From: Oscillospiraceae bacterium
Lineage (GTDB): Bacteria; Bacillota; Clostridia; Oscillospirales; Ruminococcaceae
Direction: 5' to 3'
Length of the DNA stretch: 58,258 bases
NCBI GenBank assembly: GCA_900768245.1
Contig: CAAGCE010000185.1
Location: forward strand, 1-58,258
Part shown: piece after piece, positions 41,148-50,093 of the stretch
How positions within the stretch are numbered: position 1 is the stretch's first letter
Layout: each line of letters opens with the position of its first letter
The notes under the pieces: generated by a model
Told to the model about the DNA's origin: nothing
Databases searched by the model: none
What the model saw: only the letters and a program-made list of their open reading frames with translations
Made by a program: the position numbers and the translations under genes

Positions 41148-42341
41148 ATGGTTAGATCACTTTATTCGGGTGTTGCAGGTCTTACCTCCCACCAGACTAA
41201 AATGGACGTTATCGGTAACAATATCGCTAACGTAAATACATATGGCTTCAAATCATCAAGAACTTCATTCAGCGACGTTTACTATCAGTCAGTAAAAAGT
41301 GCAACAGGCGGTACTGAGACATTTGCCGGCAACAACCCTTCTACTATCGGTTACGGTGTTCAGGTCGCTTCTATCGACAAGGATATGTCACAGTCGTCAT
41401 TCCAGTCAACAAACAGAAAGCTTGACCTTGCTATCAGCGGCGACGGTTTTTTTGCTGTCGGTACTTTTACTTCTCAGGCTGACGGTTCTGCTCCTGCCGA
41501 CACAACAAGCCCAAGTGCTCTTACATATACAAGAATGGGCAACTTCGGTATCGACAGCATGGGAAATCTCGTTGCAAACAACAATATGTTCGTTCTCGGT
41601 ACAAGAAACACAGATGCAGGTCTTGTTGCTATCGGCGACCAGAGCTCCCTTGCTATGCTTCAGGAACAGCTTACAGATACTAACGGCGACAGCGTTGTAA
41701 CCTCCGCCGACTATGCATATCAGAATACTATTAATGTAAATAAGCTTATCCAGAAGGCTTACAACATTTATTCGGGCGAAAAAAATGGTATCCTTTACAC
41801 ATATCAGACGAGAACGGTTGACTCTACAACGGGTGAGCTTACTGAAGAAGACCCTGTTCTTTGCGACATCACAGGTCAGCCTATCCTCAGTGACCCTAAA
41901 GACCCGACTTCCGTTATTACATATGATGAAGGCGCAACAACAGAAGATGCTGTTGCAGCAGGCGGTATCGTCGGTGCGCTTTCATACTCCGACCTTGCAG
42001 CATTCGACATCGGTTCAAACGGCAATATCACAGTTACTTACAATAACCAGCTTAAGGTTATCGGCAGAATCGAAGTTACTGTATTTGACAACCCTGAGGG
42101 ACTTGTTGAAGCAGGCGAAACTTCCTACTCCGAAACCTCCGCATCAGGCGCAGGCAAGGTAAAAATGCCCGGAGATCAGGGTGCAGGCTCACTTGCTACA
42201 AATAAGCTTGAAATGTCAAATGTAAACCTTGCACAGGAATTTTCCGATATGATCGTTACACAGAGAGGCTTCCAGGCAAATGCAAGAATCATTACGACCT
42301 CCGACTCAATGCTTGAAGAACTTGTAAACCTCAAGAGATAA
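41148..42341 (+). CDS. flgE: Flagellar hook protein FlgE
   Basis: 397 residues. N-terminal YSGVAGLTSHQTKMDVIGNN then IANVNTYGFKSSRTSF is the hook signature; residues about 95-110 (LDLAISGDGFFAV) and the C-terminal VNLAQEFSDMIVTQRGFQAN helix are standard. Assembled distal to the rod under FlgD. AAAGGAGTGCAGATAAA precedes the ATG. Confidence 0.97.
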   Translation: MVRSLYSGVAGLTSHQTKMDVIGNNIANVNTYGFKSSRTSFSDVYYQSVKSATGGTETFAGNNPSTIGYGVQVASIDKDMSQSSFQSTNRKLDLAISGDGFFAVGTFTSQADGSAPADTTSPSALTYTRMGNFGIDSMGNLVANNNMFVLGTRNTDAGLVAIGDQSSLAMLQEQLTDTNGDSVVTSADYAYQNTINVNKLIQKAYNIYSGEKNGILYTYQTRTVDSTTGELTEEDPVLCDITGQPILSDPKDPTSVITYDEGATTEDAVAAGGIVGALSYSDLAAFDIGSNGNITVTYNNQLKVIGRIEVTVFDNPEGLVEAGETSYSETSASGAGKVKMPGDQGAGSLATNKLEMSNVNLAQEFSDMIVTQRGFQANARIITTSDSMLEELVNLKR

Positions 42342-42411
42342 ATTATATTTAGCTGCATTGCAGCCGTTCATACAGCGGCTGCATGGCAGCTTTGGAAAGG
42401 TAATGCTTTTT

Positions 42412-42621
42412 ATGATCACTCTGACAAGATTTAACGGTACTACTATCATGCTTAATGAAAACTTTATCGAAATTGCGGAGGAAACTCCCGATACTGTTGT
42501 GACAATGCAGAACGGACACAGATATTTGGTTCAGGAAAAACTCGATGATATTATTGCAAGATCGGCGGAATTCCGCAGACTTTGCGCAGCTGAATGTGAA
42601 AATACGGGAGATAACGTCTGA
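42412..42621 (+). CDS. flbD: Flagellar protein FlbD (YlzI)
   Basis: 69 residues from ATG 42412 (MITLTRFNGTTIMLNENFIE), the family N-terminus. An in-frame upstream start at 42358 is rejected for lack of homology. Contains DTVVTMQNGHRYLVQE. Usual neighbour of flgE in Firmicutes; role in motility poorly known. Confidence 0.88.
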   Translation: MITLTRFNGTTIMLNENFIEIAEETPDTVVTMQNGHRYLVQEKLDDIIARSAEFRRLCAAECENTGDNV

Positions 42622-42675
42622 TCGATCGGACTTGTCCCTTTTATATATTATTTATAGAATGTGGAGGACTTATAT

Positions 42676-43473
42676 ATGAACATTTCGGGACTCATAGGAC
42701 TTGTTATAGCTTTTGGTCTTATCATTTACGGTATTATGAGCGGCGGTGAGATAAGCAACTTTATTGACCCGGCTTCTATATATATCGTTGTCGGCGGTAC
42801 TATCGGTGCGGTCATTTTCAACTACCCTGTATCTATTCTTAAAAATGTGCCTAAGATGCTTAAAATCGCCTTTCTTCCAACAAAATATGATCCTGAATGG
42901 TACATAACAGAAATGGTCGATCATTGTAAAACTGCCCGTATGAAGGGTATCCTTGCTCTTGAAGAAAGCGCAAATGCCTGCACAGACCCTTTTATGAAGT
43001 CTTCTCTTATGCTCATTGTCGATGCTAATGATTCCGATAAGGTAAAATCAATGCTTGATGACTCTATTGATTTCATGTGCGAACGTCATGAGAGCAATTT
43101 TGCCCTTTGGAACAAGGGTGCGGGTGTTGCTCCTGCCATGGGTATGATCGGTACCCTTATAGGTCTTGTAAATATGCTTGCAACTCTTGACCCTACAAAC
43201 AGTGACTCTGCCGCTTCACTTGGTATGAGTATGTCAACAGCCCTTATCACTACTTTCTATGGCTGTATCCTTGCCCATCTTATTTTTACTCCTATCGGCA
43301 ACCTTTGTAAATATAACCATAACAGCGAAATACTCTGCCTCCAGATCATTGAAGAGGGTACTCTCGCTATAATTTCAGGTGCAAACCCACGTTATGTTGA
43401 AGAAAAGCTAAGAATGATGCTCCCTGTAACATATAAATCCAAATCAAAGAAATCGGCGGCTTCCGCTGAATAA
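42676..43473 (+). CDS. motA: Flagellar motor stator protein MotA
   Basis: 265 residues, four TM helices. Conserved stator blocks: FIDPASIYIVVGGTIGAV, the cytoplasmic loop with RHESNFA-like charges, and GVAPAMGMIGTLIGLVNML near 160-180. Start ATG 42676 has GGAGG 8 bases upstream. Its ion specificity (H+ or Na+) cannot be told here. Confidence 0.95.
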   Translation: MNISGLIGLVIAFGLIIYGIMSGGEISNFIDPASIYIVVGGTIGAVIFNYPVSILKNVPKMLKIAFLPTKYDPEWYITEMVDHCKTARMKGILALEESANACTDPFMKSSLMLIVDANDSDKVKSMLDDSIDFMCERHESNFALWNKGAGVAPAMGMIGTLIGLVNMLATLDPTNSDSAASLGMSMSTALITTFYGCILAHLIFTPIGNLCKYNHNSEILCLQIIEEGTLAIISGANPRYVEEKLRMMLPVTYKSKSKKSAASAE

Positions 43474-43532
43474 AAAAATTCCGTACAAATTTGCCAAATT
43501 TGAAAAATAGTATGGAAATTCTGATGTAAATG

Positions 43533-43541
43533 TGCTATAAT
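43533..43541 (+). promoter_or_regulatory. Possible internal promoter (extended -10) before motB
   Basis: TGCTATAAT matches the extended -10 TGnTATAAT. No clear -35 is visible. It lies in the 178-base gap between motA and motB, unusual because stator genes are normally tightly coupled. Confidence 0.4.
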
Positions 43542-43651
43542 GTCAAAGGATGATCAGAGAAGAATATTTTTTATTTGTTAATGGTAATTTTACATATAAT
43601 ATCGATGATCTTCCTGCTGGTTTTTATACAGATTTTTGTGAGGTGATTACT

Positions 43652-44605
43652 GTGGCAAGAAAGCGTGGAGGCTCCGATGAGGAGGGCGGCGCTAACTGGA
43701 TGGATACCTATGGTGATATGATAACCTTGGTACTTACATTTTTCGTTCTGCTTTACTCAATGTCATCTATGGACTCAAGCAAGTGGCAGTATATTGCCGA
43801 AGCTTTTTCCAAAGGCAAAATATCCGATACTCAGGTACAGGTCGTAGGTGAGCCTAATCCCGATAATGACCCTACCGCAGTTTATGACGATACAGTCCCC
43901 GAAATTAATGAGGACGCTGAACAGATCGTTGATTTTGAAGATTTCTTTATGTATCTTAAGGAAGTCGTTGAAACCAATAACCTTGATGAAAGCGTAAGCG
44001 TCGAAATGTCCGATACGGGCGTTTATATGCGATTCAGAGATAATATATTCTTTGCGGGCGACAGTGATGTGCTTCTTGATGAGGGCAAATATATCCTTGA
44101 TGTTATTTCAGACGGTATCAGAGCTGTTGAAGAACAGGTCTATGCTATAAAAGTAAGCGGTCATACCGCTTCAAGCTCTACGTCCGATGTCAATGAATGG
44201 GATCTTTCATCGGGACGTGCCAATGCGGTAATCAATTATATGCTCGGTCTTGACGCCTGTGACCCTGACAAGTTTTCTTCTGCAGGCTACGGCAAAAACC
44301 GTCCTATCGCCGATAATGATACGGAAGAGGGCAGACGTCAGAACAGACGAGTTGAAATTGTCTTTGTCAGAAATGATATTGATTTCACAGACCCTAATGT
44401 TATTGAAGAACTCCTTGAACTGGAATTCGGCAGCAGCTTTGTGCTTTACTCCGATTCCGAGGGAAATGCTGTGACAGACAATGCTGCATCCGATACTGCC
44501 GCTGAGGAAGCTCAGGATGATTCTTCAAACAAGACTGACCCGAACAAGACCTATGTTTCAAAGGATGACGTTATTGCAAATATGCAAAGCGACAATCATT
44601 CATAA
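43652..44605 (+). CDS. motB: Flagellar motor stator protein MotB
   Basis: 317 residues from GTG 43652, preceded by GAGGTGATTACT; an in-frame upstream ATG (43550) has no such site and adds 34 non-homologous residues. One TM helix with the ion-binding Asp at D22 (WMDTYGDMITLVLTFF). The OmpA-like peptidoglycan-binding domain shows VSGHTASSSTSDVNEWDLSS then GRANAVINYM and GYGKNRPIADNDTEEGRRQN. The Asp/Ser-rich C-terminal tail is unlike most MotB. Confidence 0.95.
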   Translation: MARKRGGSDEEGGANWMDTYGDMITLVLTFFVLLYSMSSMDSSKWQYIAEAFSKGKISDTQVQVVGEPNPDNDPTAVYDDTVPEINEDAEQIVDFEDFFMYLKEVVETNNLDESVSVEMSDTGVYMRFRDNIFFAGDSDVLLDEGKYILDVISDGIRAVEEQVYAIKVSGHTASSSTSDVNEWDLSSGRANAVINYMLGLDACDPDKFSSAGYGKNRPIADNDTEEGRRQNRRVEIVFVRNDIDFTDPNVIEELLELEFGSSFVLYSDSEGNAVTDNAASDTAAEEAQDDSSNKTDPNKTYVSKDDVIANMQSDNHS

Positions 44606-44632
44606 TACTATTTGCACTATTATTTTTAACGT

Positions 44633-44669
44633 GGCGCAGTAATGTCAGCAGCTGCAAAAAAGCTGCGCC
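44633..44669 (+). other. Hairpin between motB and fliM
   Basis: GGCGCAG (44633-44639) and CTGCGCC (44663-44669), with CAGC/GCTG inside, in a 113-base gap. The following GTAATTTT is a weak T tract, so it is more likely an attenuator or mRNA stabiliser than a full terminator. Confidence 0.5.
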
Positions 44670-44718
44670 GTAATTTTCAGCATTATTTTATGCTTGGGGA
44701 AAGGAATGGTTTACATAT

Positions 44719-45726
44719 ATGGCTGACGTACTGTCACAAAGCCAGATAGATGCATTGCTTAACAGCTTTTCATCGGAAGGTGCCAAGGCTTTGGACGAGA
44801 TAGAAGAACAGGTCAGCGAAAAGAAAGTAAAAAATTACGATTTTAAGATGCCGAAAAAGTTTACCAAAGAGCAGCTTAAGATCATAGACAGTATTTTTGA
44901 AAACTATTCGCGTGTTCTTTCATCTTATTTTACAGGACTTATGCGTGTTTATTGTAAGGTCGAGGTTCTTCAGATAGAAGAACAGCTTTACTATGAATTC
45001 AATAACGCACTCCCCGATTATGTTATGATCGCTATGATCAATATGGGAATCACAGATGATGATATTCCCGAAACGAACTGCATAATGGAACTCTCAAACC
45101 CGATCTCGTTCACAATGATGGACAGACTTATGGGCGGCTCCGGTGAATATACTGACGTGAGCAGGGATTTTACCGAGATCGAAGTCGGTATGATGACGAA
45201 TGTGCTGAATAAAATGGCTTATCTCCTTAAAGAGCCTTGGGGCGGTTATATCGAGATAAATCCGGTCCTTACTACGATCGAAACAAACTCACGAGTTGTT
45301 CAGTCCATTTCTCCTGATGATGTTGTTATTATCGTTATGCTTGAAATGGAAATAAAAAATGTTAAAAACACCATTTCTTTCTGTATACCTGCACTGAACC
45401 TTGAATCTATAATGGCTAAGTTTGGTGACAGATGGGCAAGGTCCACAAAAAAGCTTGACCCTAAGCGTGAAAATGAACGGCGTCTTTCGCTTATGGATGC
45501 TATCAAGGATTCCGATCTTGAGATAGATGCTGTTCTTTGCGATACCGAACTCGATCTGTATGACGTCCTTAACCTTCAGGTAGGCGACGTTATTCCTTTG
45601 AATATGCCTATCGACAGCAATGTTCAGGTTAAAATCGGCAACAATCTATGGTTCGACGGCAAATTGGGCATAAAAAATAACAAAAAAGCCGTTAAAATCG
45701 ATAATATATATAAAGAATTGAGGTAA
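44719..45726 (+). CDS. fliM: Flagellar motor switch protein FliM
   Basis: 335 residues of the C-ring. N-terminal VLSQSQIDALLNSF is the phospho-CheY docking peptide. Middle CheC-like domain and C-terminal FliN-like domain (about 255-335) follow. The usual fliL gene is missing from its upstream side. fliY starts 7 bases after its stop. Confidence 0.96.
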   Translation: MADVLSQSQIDALLNSFSSEGAKALDEIEEQVSEKKVKNYDFKMPKKFTKEQLKIIDSIFENYSRVLSSYFTGLMRVYCKVEVLQIEEQLYYEFNNALPDYVMIAMINMGITDDDIPETNCIMELSNPISFTMMDRLMGGSGEYTDVSRDFTEIEVGMMTNVLNKMAYLLKEPWGGYIEINPVLTTIETNSRVVQSISPDDVVIIVMLEMEIKNVKNTISFCIPALNLESIMAKFGDRWARSTKKLDPKRENERRLSLMDAIKDSDLEIDAVLCDTELDLYDVLNLQVGDVIPLNMPIDSNVQVKIGNNLWFDGKLGIKNNKKAVKIDNIYKELR

Positions 45727-45733
45727 CAGTGTA

Positions 45734-47218
45734 ATGAGCGATGAAAAACTTGTTGACGGCTTTGGTGAAGTTGAAAAGGACGCCATTGGCGAGATAATGA
45801 ATATCACCATGGGTTCTGCTGCTACTGCAGTTTCCAATATGCTTTCCGCCAAGGTCTGGATCACGACACCGACAGTTACCGTTGTTAGTGCAAAGGATCT
45901 TTCTTTCCCTGAGCTTGAACCTTCAATTATGGTCAAGATCAAATATATTCAGGGTGTTGAGGGTCAGAATGTTCTCGTTCTCAAACAGAACGACGTTCAG
46001 CTTATCCTCGATCAGCTTATGGGTCTTCCGCTTGAGGTCACAGACGACTTTAAGTTCGACGAAATGAATATTTCCGCTGTCTGCGAAGTTATGAACCAGA
46101 TGATGGGTGCTTCCGCAACGGCCTTGTCCGAAATTATTGATACCACTATTGATATTTCAACCCCTGAGGCTATAGTTCAGGATAACGGAACGACGGTTTC
46201 AAGCCTTTATGACCTGAGCGAAAATGACAATGTGGTAAGCATCAAATTCAACCTTACCATTGACGGAGTTATCAATTCTGAGTTCATTTCCGTTCTCTCC
46301 ATTGATCTTGCTAAGGAAATGGCTAATAAAATGATGGCAGGATACGGAGGTAGCCTTGAAGATACTGCAAAGCCTGCCGAACCGGCTCCTGCACCTCAGC
46401 CTGCTGCTGATCCCTCGGCTTCATCTTCCGGCGGCACACTTTCTCAGAATGAGATCGAGGCACTTATAAACGGCAGTGCAGCCTCAGCTCCTTCTGCAAA
46501 CAGCACTCCTGCTGCAGGCACAGCTGCTCCCGATATGAATATGGGTATGCAAATGCCCGGCAATATGCCTAACAATGCAATGCCTAACAATATGGGTATG
46601 CAGAACAATGGTATGATGCCTAACAATGCAATGCCTAATCAGCCTATGCAGAATATGGGTATGCCTAATCAGCAGATGCAGGGCAATATGATGGGTATGC
46701 AAGGCAGCAATATGCCTAACAATATGGGTATGCAGCAGTATGGCTATGACCCGAATATGCAGCAGAACAGTCCTTACGGTATGTATCCGCAGCAGATGAA
46801 CGGTCAGATGCAGCCGAATATGTACGGTCAGTCTTACGGTCAGCCTTACGGTCAGCAGTACAATCAGCCGTACAGCCAGCCTGCTGTGAATATACAGCCT
46901 GTAAAGCTTCAGAATTTTGAATCAAATGAAAAATCCAATCTTACACAGGAACAGAACAATAACCTTAATCTCCTTATGGGAGTCCCGCTCAATGTTTCTG
47001 TCGAGATAGGTTCAACTACCAAAAAAGTAAAGGAAATTCTGGAATTTTCACAGGGCACTATCATTGAACTTGAAAGACAGGCAGGAGCTCCTGTTGATAT
47101 TATCGTAAACGGCAATCTAATTGCCAAGGGCGACGTAGTTGTAATCGACGATAACTTTGCTGTCAGAATAACTGAAATAATCAAATCTAAATTCTTGGAT
47201 AACTTAGGTAAGGAGTAA
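45734..47218 (+). CDS. fliY: Flagellar motor switch phosphatase FliY
   Basis: 494 residues. Residues 1-205 are a CheC-like CheY-P phosphatase with both E-x2-N motifs (EIMNITMG and EVMNQMMG). LSQNEIEALING at about 236-247 is a CheY-P docking peptide, here internal rather than N-terminal. Residues about 255-390 are a Met/Asn/Pro/Gln-rich linker, and 405-494 are the FliN C-ring domain (LNLLMGVPLNVSVEIGSTTK). FliY terminates the chemotaxis signal at the motor and replaces FliN. Confidence 0.95.
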   Translation: MSDEKLVDGFGEVEKDAIGEIMNITMGSAATAVSNMLSAKVWITTPTVTVVSAKDLSFPELEPSIMVKIKYIQGVEGQNVLVLKQNDVQLILDQLMGLPLEVTDDFKFDEMNISAVCEVMNQMMGASATALSEIIDTTIDISTPEAIVQDNGTTVSSLYDLSENDNVVSIKFNLTIDGVINSEFISVLSIDLAKEMANKMMAGYGGSLEDTAKPAEPAPAPQPAADPSASSSGGTLSQNEIEALINGSAASAPSANSTPAAGTAAPDMNMGMQMPGNMPNNAMPNNMGMQNNGMMPNNAMPNQPMQNMGMPNQQMQGNMMGMQGSNMPNNMGMQQYGYDPNMQQNSPYGMYPQQMNGQMQPNMYGQSYGQPYGQQYNQPYSQPAVNIQPVKLQNFESNEKSNLTQEQNNNLNLLMGVPLNVSVEIGSTTKKVKEILEFSQGTIIELERQAGAPVDIIVNGNLIAKGDVVVIDDNFAVRITEIIKSKFLDNLGKE

Positions 47219-47223
47219 TTACT

Positions 47224-47586
47224 ATGGATAAGAAAATTTTACTTGTTGACGATGCTGCTTTCATGCGTATGATGATCAAGGACGCCCTCACAAAGAATGG
47301 CTACACAAACATCATTGAGGCTGCTGACGGCGAAATTGCCTGCAATACATATGCAAACGAAAAGCCCGATCTTGTGATTATGGACATCACAATGCCTAAC
47401 AAGACAGGTATCGAAGCTCTCAGAGATATTAAGGCTATGGATCCTTCCGCTAAAGTCGTTATGTGCTCAGCTATGGGTCAGGAATCCATGGTTGTTGAAG
47501 CTATCAAGCTCGGCGCACTCGACTTTATCGTTAAGCCTTTCAAGCCGGACAGAATCCTTCAGACTGTTCAGAAGGTCCTCGGTTGA
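47224..47586 (+). CDS. cheY: Chemotaxis response regulator CheY
   Basis: 120-residue single receiver domain with D9/D10, phospho-acceptor D54 in VIMDITMPNKTG, Ser in MCSAMGQ and Lys in VKPFKP. Binds FliM and FliY docking peptides when phosphorylated. Located directly after fliY as in Bacillus. The kinase CheA is not in the window. Confidence 0.95.
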   Translation: MDKKILLVDDAAFMRMMIKDALTKNGYTNIIEAADGEIACNTYANEKPDLVIMDITMPNKTGIEALRDIKAMDPSAKVVMCSAMGQESMVVEAIKLGALDFIVKPFKPDRILQTVQKVLG

Positions 47587-47603
47587 TTTTCGGAGGTTGA
47601 ACG

Positions 47604-48035
47604 GTGCCTGATTTTTTATTGGTTGTCTGTTCGCTGCTTGGCGTTATAGGGCTTATCTTTATTACCTACTATGCAACCAAATGGCTTAATAAAAAATTCC
47701 AAAACGGCGGCTGGAACGGTTCCCAGAACGGCATTAAAATAATTGAATGTCTCGGTATAGCACAGGATAAGCAGCTTCTTGTTATAAAAGCGGGAAGAAA
47801 ATCTATGCTTATCGGTGTTACTCCGAATTCCGTTACAAAGCTTGCCGATCTTGATGAATTTGATATGGCTATTCTTGAAAAGCCTGCCGATGCGGAAAAG
47901 AGCGGCAGCTTTGCGGAAAACCTGAAAAAGGCTATGGGTTCTATCGGTAAAAAGAGCGGCTCTTCGGGCAGTGAAAATAATGCGGAATTTAAACAGGAGG
48001 ACAGTTACGGTAACAATGATAATGACGATTTTTAA
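47604..48035 (+). CDS. fliO: Flagellar biosynthesis protein FliO
   Basis: 143 residues. One N-terminal TM helix (about 4-26), then the FliO soluble domain with IIECLGIAQDKQLLVIKAGR and KSMLIGVTPNSVTKLADL. Chaperones FliP in export-gate assembly. Start is GTG 47604 with CGGAGG upstream. The 3' end overlaps fliP. Confidence 0.85.
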   Translation: MPDFLLVVCSLLGVIGLIFITYYATKWLNKKFQNGGWNGSQNGIKIIECLGIAQDKQLLVIKAGRKSMLIGVTPNSVTKLADLDEFDMAILEKPADAEKSGSFAENLKKAMGSIGKKSGSSGSENNAEFKQEDSYGNNDNDDF

Positions 48036-48969
48036 AAACGGCAATGCCGTCTTTCGCAGAGTTGTTTCTGTTGCTGCGGCTGTTCTGATTGCTTGCATTA
48101 TGATTTTCCCGGGAATAACGGTTTCCGCTGAGGACGGTTTTGAAATGACCTCAGTCACAACTGTTATCCCTAATGTTGAAACACAGGTTCCGCAGACTAC
48201 ACAGACTCTTCAGGAGCCTGACGAACAGGTTCAGGAAGCGGCAGATGAAACCACTCCTTATGAAGAGCCTGTCAATGATGACGGTCTTACCGCCGACAAT
48301 CTGCTCGACCGGCTTGACATCAATAAAAGCTCAAATACTATCGACCTTATAATCCTCATTACAATTTTATCTGTCGCACCGTCTATCCTGGTGATGATGA
48401 CCTGCTTTACACGAATTGTCATTTCCTTTTCTTTGCTGCGAAATGCAATGGGTGTTCAGCAGACACCGCCTAATCAGGTAATGATCGGTCTGGCACTTTT
48501 TCTTACGCTTTTTATTATGTCGCCCGTTATTTCGGAAATGAACGAGGTGGCATATGTTCCATATAAAAACGGCGAATATACATCTGTCGAGGCAGTAAAG
48601 GCTGCTTCGGTTCCTTTGAAGGAATGGATGCTGAAAAATACCTCCAATGAGTCTATGGATTTCTTTCTTGAGCTTTCAAACTCGGATGTTTCCACCGAAA
48701 ATGAGGAGGAATTTATGGAACAGGTAAGCTTTACAACTGTTGTTCCTGCCTTTATTTTAAGCGAGATAAAGATAGGCTTCGAGATAGGTTTCCTGCTTTA
48801 CGTACCGTTCCTTATCATAGACATTATCGTTTCAACGGTGCTTATGTCAATGGGTATGATGATGCTTCCGCCGACAACTATCTCTATTCCGTTTAAAATT
48901 CTGCTGTTCATTCTTGCTGACGGCTGGACGCTGCTTGTGGGTTCGCTTGCAAGCGGTTTCAACACTTAG
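48016..48969 (+). CDS. fliP: Flagellar export gate protein FliP
   Basis: 317 residues from ATG 48016, overlapping fliO by 20 bases. AGGAGG lies 15 bases upstream, longer than ideal. An N-terminal signal segment (about 14-36) and an acidic linker precede the core, with MTCFTRIVISFSLLRNAMGV, TPPNQVMIGLALFLT and PFLIIDIIVSTVLMSMGMMM. Several TM helices. Part of the FliPQR gate. Confidence 0.95.
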   Translation: MIMTIFKNGNAVFRRVVSVAAAVLIACIMIFPGITVSAEDGFEMTSVTTVIPNVETQVPQTTQTLQEPDEQVQEAADETTPYEEPVNDDGLTADNLLDRLDINKSSNTIDLIILITILSVAPSILVMMTCFTRIVISFSLLRNAMGVQQTPPNQVMIGLALFLTLFIMSPVISEMNEVAYVPYKNGEYTSVEAVKAASVPLKEWMLKNTSNESMDFFLELSNSDVSTENEEEFMEQVSFTTVVPAFILSEIKIGFEIGFLLYVPFLIIDIIVSTVLMSMGMMMLPPTTISIPFKILLFILADGWTLLVGSLASGFNT

Positions 48970-48985
48970 GTAGGGGGAACGTGAA

Positions 48986-49270
48986 ATGACGCAGGATCAG
49001 GTTCTGGAGATATTCAGACAATCGCTTATGCTTTCCATTGAGCTGGCAGGTCCGCTGCTTCTGGTAAGTATGATAGTAGGTCTTGTTATCTCCATTTTAC
49101 AGGCGGCTACACAGATACACGAGCAGACCCTTTCCTTTGTTCCTAAGGCTCTGACTATTGCTGTTATGCTGCTCCTTATGGCACCAATGATGATCTCAGC
49201 TATGAATGACTTCGTTGTAAGCATCTTTGATGTTATACGACAGGTAAGTATGCAGACATATATAAGCTGA
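48986..49270 (+). CDS. fliQ: Flagellar export gate protein FliQ
   Basis: 94 residues, two TM helices (about 17-40 and 52-75) with PLLLVSMIVGLVISILQAAT then QIHEQTLSFVPK, the family signature. Sixteen bases after fliP, GGGGGAACGTGAA before the ATG. Confidence 0.95.
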   Translation: MTQDQVLEIFRQSLMLSIELAGPLLLVSMIVGLVISILQAATQIHEQTLSFVPKALTIAVMLLLMAPMMISAMNDFVVSIFDVIRQVSMQTYIS

Positions 49271-49285
49271 CAAGGGGGAAGGTAA

Positions 49286-50071
49286 ATGGAATTTTACACC
49301 CTCCTTTTTGACAATTTTGAAACCAATCTCCTTGTTTTTGCAAGGGTGCTTGGCATTTTTGCTTTTAATCCCATACTCTCACGAAGAAATATTCCGCAGA
49401 TAGTGAAGGTCGTATGCTGTTTGCTTATTACGGCAATAGTTATTCTGGTAACTGAGCCGCAGCCTGTTGACAGCGGTGAGGTATTGGGTGTTTATCTGCT
49501 GATGCTTCTGAGAGAAGGTCTTATAGGCGTTGTTCTCGGCTTTATCACGGATATGTTCTTTTACAGCGTTCAGATGAGCGGCGACATAATGGATACTCAG
49601 GCAGGTCTTGGTATGGCAAAGGTCTTTGACCCTGAGTCAAATATACAGATGTCCGTTATGGGCTCATTTGTAAGCTTTATGATGTACCTCTATTTCTTTG
49701 TTACAAATGCTCATCTTACATATATAAAGCTGTTTGTTATGAGCTTTGATATAGTTCCTCTCGGCGTCGGAGGATTTAACAGCAACCTCGGTATCATTAT
49801 TGTTGAGTATTTCTCGGTTGTGCTGACGCTGGTAATGAAGATCGCTATGCCTATCGTTGTTTCGCAGATGATTCTGCAGTTCTGCGTAGGCGTTCTGATG
49901 AAATCAGTACCTCAGATCCAGATAATGGTAGTCAATATCCAGATGAAAGTTGGATTTGGCTTTCTTATACTATATTTGGTCGCAGTTCCGATGTCCAATT
50001 TCATTGATAAATTTATGGACATATGGCTGCAAACGCTGGAGGGTGTTATTCCTCTTATTCCGTCACAGTAA
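49286..50071 (+). CDS. fliR: Flagellar export gate protein FliR
   Basis: 261 residues, about six TM helices. FARVLGIFAFNPILSRRNIP and REGLIGVVLGFITDMFFYSV, then QMSGDIMDTQAGLGMAKVFDP are the conserved FliR blocks. Forms the gate with FliP and FliQ. Confidence 0.95.
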   Translation: MEFYTLLFDNFETNLLVFARVLGIFAFNPILSRRNIPQIVKVVCCLLITAIVILVTEPQPVDSGEVLGVYLLMLLREGLIGVVLGFITDMFFYSVQMSGDIMDTQAGLGMAKVFDPESNIQMSVMGSFVSFMMYLYFFVTNAHLTYIKLFVMSFDIVPLGVGGFNSNLGIIIVEYFSVVLTLVMKIAMPIVVSQMILQFCVGVLMKSVPQIQIMVVNIQMKVGFGFLILYLVAVPMSNFIDKFMDIWLQTLEGVIPLIPSQ

Positions 50072-50093
50072 GCAATGCACAGGGGGGATATGA

